Source of the DNA: Dehalococcoidales bacterium
GTDB taxonomy: Bacteria > Chloroflexota > Dehalococcoidia > Dehalococcoidales > JAQTVP01
NCBI GenBank assembly: GCA_028707015.1
Contig: JAQTVP010000100.1
Span: forward strand, 1-5,968
Length of the DNA stretch: 5,968 nucleotides
Direction: 5' to 3'
The notes beneath the pieces were generated by a model. It did not search any database. It was not told the DNA's origin and was given only the letters and a program-made list of their open reading frames with translations. Both the position numbers and the translations under genes were made by a program. Numbering within the stretch: position 1 is the first letter of the stretch; the number at the start of each line of letters is the position of its first letter. Shown here one piece after another: positions 4,973 to 5,968 of the stretch.

Positions 4973-5968
4973 CTATTTATCTGCATTTATTGAGAAGGGA
5001 TTATTTTCTTGCTCGAAGTTAGGAGCATAATTTTCTGCTGATCCCATTTTCTGTAACCAGCCGTTCTCTAAACCAAGCTTATCCACTAATTCCATCACTT
5101 CACCATATTCAGCTACTGAGATTTTTCTGGCCAGTACCGGAATCTGCTGTGCTAGATATAGCGGCAAATACTGCGACATTATACTAACGGATACTTTAGA
5201 TGATATTTCTCGTGCCAGCCAGCCCAGCGAATCTTTACTTCCTGCCAAACCGTTGGGTAAAACCAGATGACGCACAATCAGACCTTGCTGAGCTATTCCA
5301 GATTTACCTATTATCAAATCTCCAACCTGCCGATACATTTCCTTAATTACCTCACGTGACTGCTCAACATAGTAAGAAACCTGTGAAAATTCTTCTGCAA
5401 ATTGGTTATTAGCATATCTTAAATCAGGCAAGTATATACTGATAATGCCATCAAGCTCTTTTAACGTATCCACTGAGTCATAGCCATTAGTATTGTAAAC
5501 CAGCGGAATCTTTAACCCCAGGGGAATTGCCACCAGTACTGCACGCATTATCTGGGGAACGAAGTGCATTGGGGAAACAAAGTTAATATTGTGGCAGCCA
5601 AGTTCATCTTGAAGATAGATCATTTTTTTAGCAAGAATATCACAATCCACCTCATTTATTTTTTGGTTTTCCCAGTTCTGGCTTATCTGGTAGTTCTGGC
5701 AGTAGACACAGCGCATATTACAGTTACCAAAAAATATTGTTCCTGAGCCTCTATTACCGGAAAGGACAGGCTCTTCGCCATGATGGGCACAGACTGTTAC
5801 TACAATTGGACGATAACCTGAATGGCAGAACCCAGTTTCACAAGCAAGACGATTAACCCCACATTTCCGAGGACAGATATCACAGAAAGACAGCCGTACC
5901 TCAAGCCGCTCTAACCGCTGCTTAAGCTCTCCGGAATGGAATAATGCAATGTATCCCGGCTGGGAAAT
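4973..5968 (-). CDS. PflX-like radical SAM protein (COG1313 type), 5'-truncated by the window edge
   Basis: This is a radical SAM protein related to pyruvate formate-lyase activating enzymes, of the PflX-like group annotated as uncharacterised Fe-S proteins. The frame is open to the right edge, giving 331 residues, close to the usual family length, so only a few N-terminal residues are probably missing. The cluster motif CX3CX2C is C83, C87 and C90 (GNCNMRCVYCQNY). The Met at 5716 lies inside this motif (residue 85), so it cannot be the start. Upstream is a second cysteine-rich stretch, C29, C32, C36, C43 and C48 (CDICPRKCGVNR, ETGFC), with RGSGTIFF leading into the radical SAM core. Later segments fit the group: NFVSPMHFVPQI, YNTNGYD, YLPDLRYA, RHLVLPNGLAGS and MSQYLPLY. 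The true substrate is unknown, and no glycyl-radical enzyme is visible nearby to be activated. It converges on the small basic gene and is not in an operon with anything in the window. Confidence 0.88.
   Translation of the reverse strand: MSQPGYIALFHSGELKQRLERLEVRLSFCDICPRKCGVNRLACETGFCHSGYRPIVVTVCAHHGEEPVLSGNRGSGTIFFGNCNMRCVYCQNYQISQNWENQKINEVDCDILAKKMIYLQDELGCHNINFVSPMHFVPQIMRAVLVAIPLGLKIPLVYNTNGYDSVDTLKELDGIISIYLPDLRYANNQFAEEFSQVSYYVEQSREVIKEMYRQVGDLIIGKSGIAQQGLIVRHLVLPNGLAGSKDSLGWLAREISSKVSVSIMSQYLPLYLAQQIPVLARKISVAEYGEVMELVDKLGLENGWLQKMGSAENYAPNFEQENNPFSINADK

Noticed and set aside
5714..5716. ATG at 5716 (minus strand) as the start of the radical SAM gene
   Set aside because: It lies inside the CX3CX2C motif. 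The frame continues upstream with family-like sequence to the window edge.
5564..5746. Plus-strand 60-codon frame
   Set aside because: It is antisense to the conserved radical SAM core and shows no independent coding support.

Overview
The window looks like a piece of a moderately AT-rich bacterial chromosome, most likely from the Dehalococcoidia (Chloroflexota). That placement is inference: the DNA polymerase I and MutM sequences and the polA-mutM pairing resemble what I recall of Dehalococcoides-type genomes, and no database search was possible. TAA ends polA, mutM and the small gene, so the code is standard.

Layout. (1) 1-4052, plus strand: a three-gene run, polA (its N-terminus lies before the window), a PAP2-family membrane phosphatase 22 nt later, and mutM, whose start overlaps the phosphatase stop by 8 nt. 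PolA and MutM both act in base excision repair: MutM removes oxidised purines and PolA resynthesises the gap. The phosphatase between them has a complete lipid-phosphatase active site but no obvious link to repair. (2) 4049-4699, minus strand: a membrane-protein gene with two tandem DUF4389-like repeats, split by one in-frame TAA. It runs tail to tail into mutM, sharing 4 nt, so there is no space for a terminator between them. (3) 4700-4839: a compact divergent promoter region. A consensus-like promoter faces left into the DUF4389 gene, and an extended -10 promoter faces right into a small gene. A 17-bp imperfect inverted repeat lies across that second promoter. (4) 4840-4959, plus strand: a 39-codon gene for a lysine-rich, strongly basic peptide of unknown function, with a good ribosome binding site. 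(5) 4973-5968, minus strand: a PflX-like (COG1313-type) radical SAM protein, complete at its C-terminus and running off the right edge. It converges on the small gene, with a small hairpin between them.

Left of 4052 the region is ordinary conserved housekeeping DNA. The features most worth a second look are the nonsense codon inside the tandem DUF4389 gene, the small basic peptide gene, and the long dyad over its promoter. I saw no mobile element, CRISPR array, tRNA or rRNA, and no clear sign of a new multi-gene system. The only stretch without a gene longer than 100 nt is 4700-4839.
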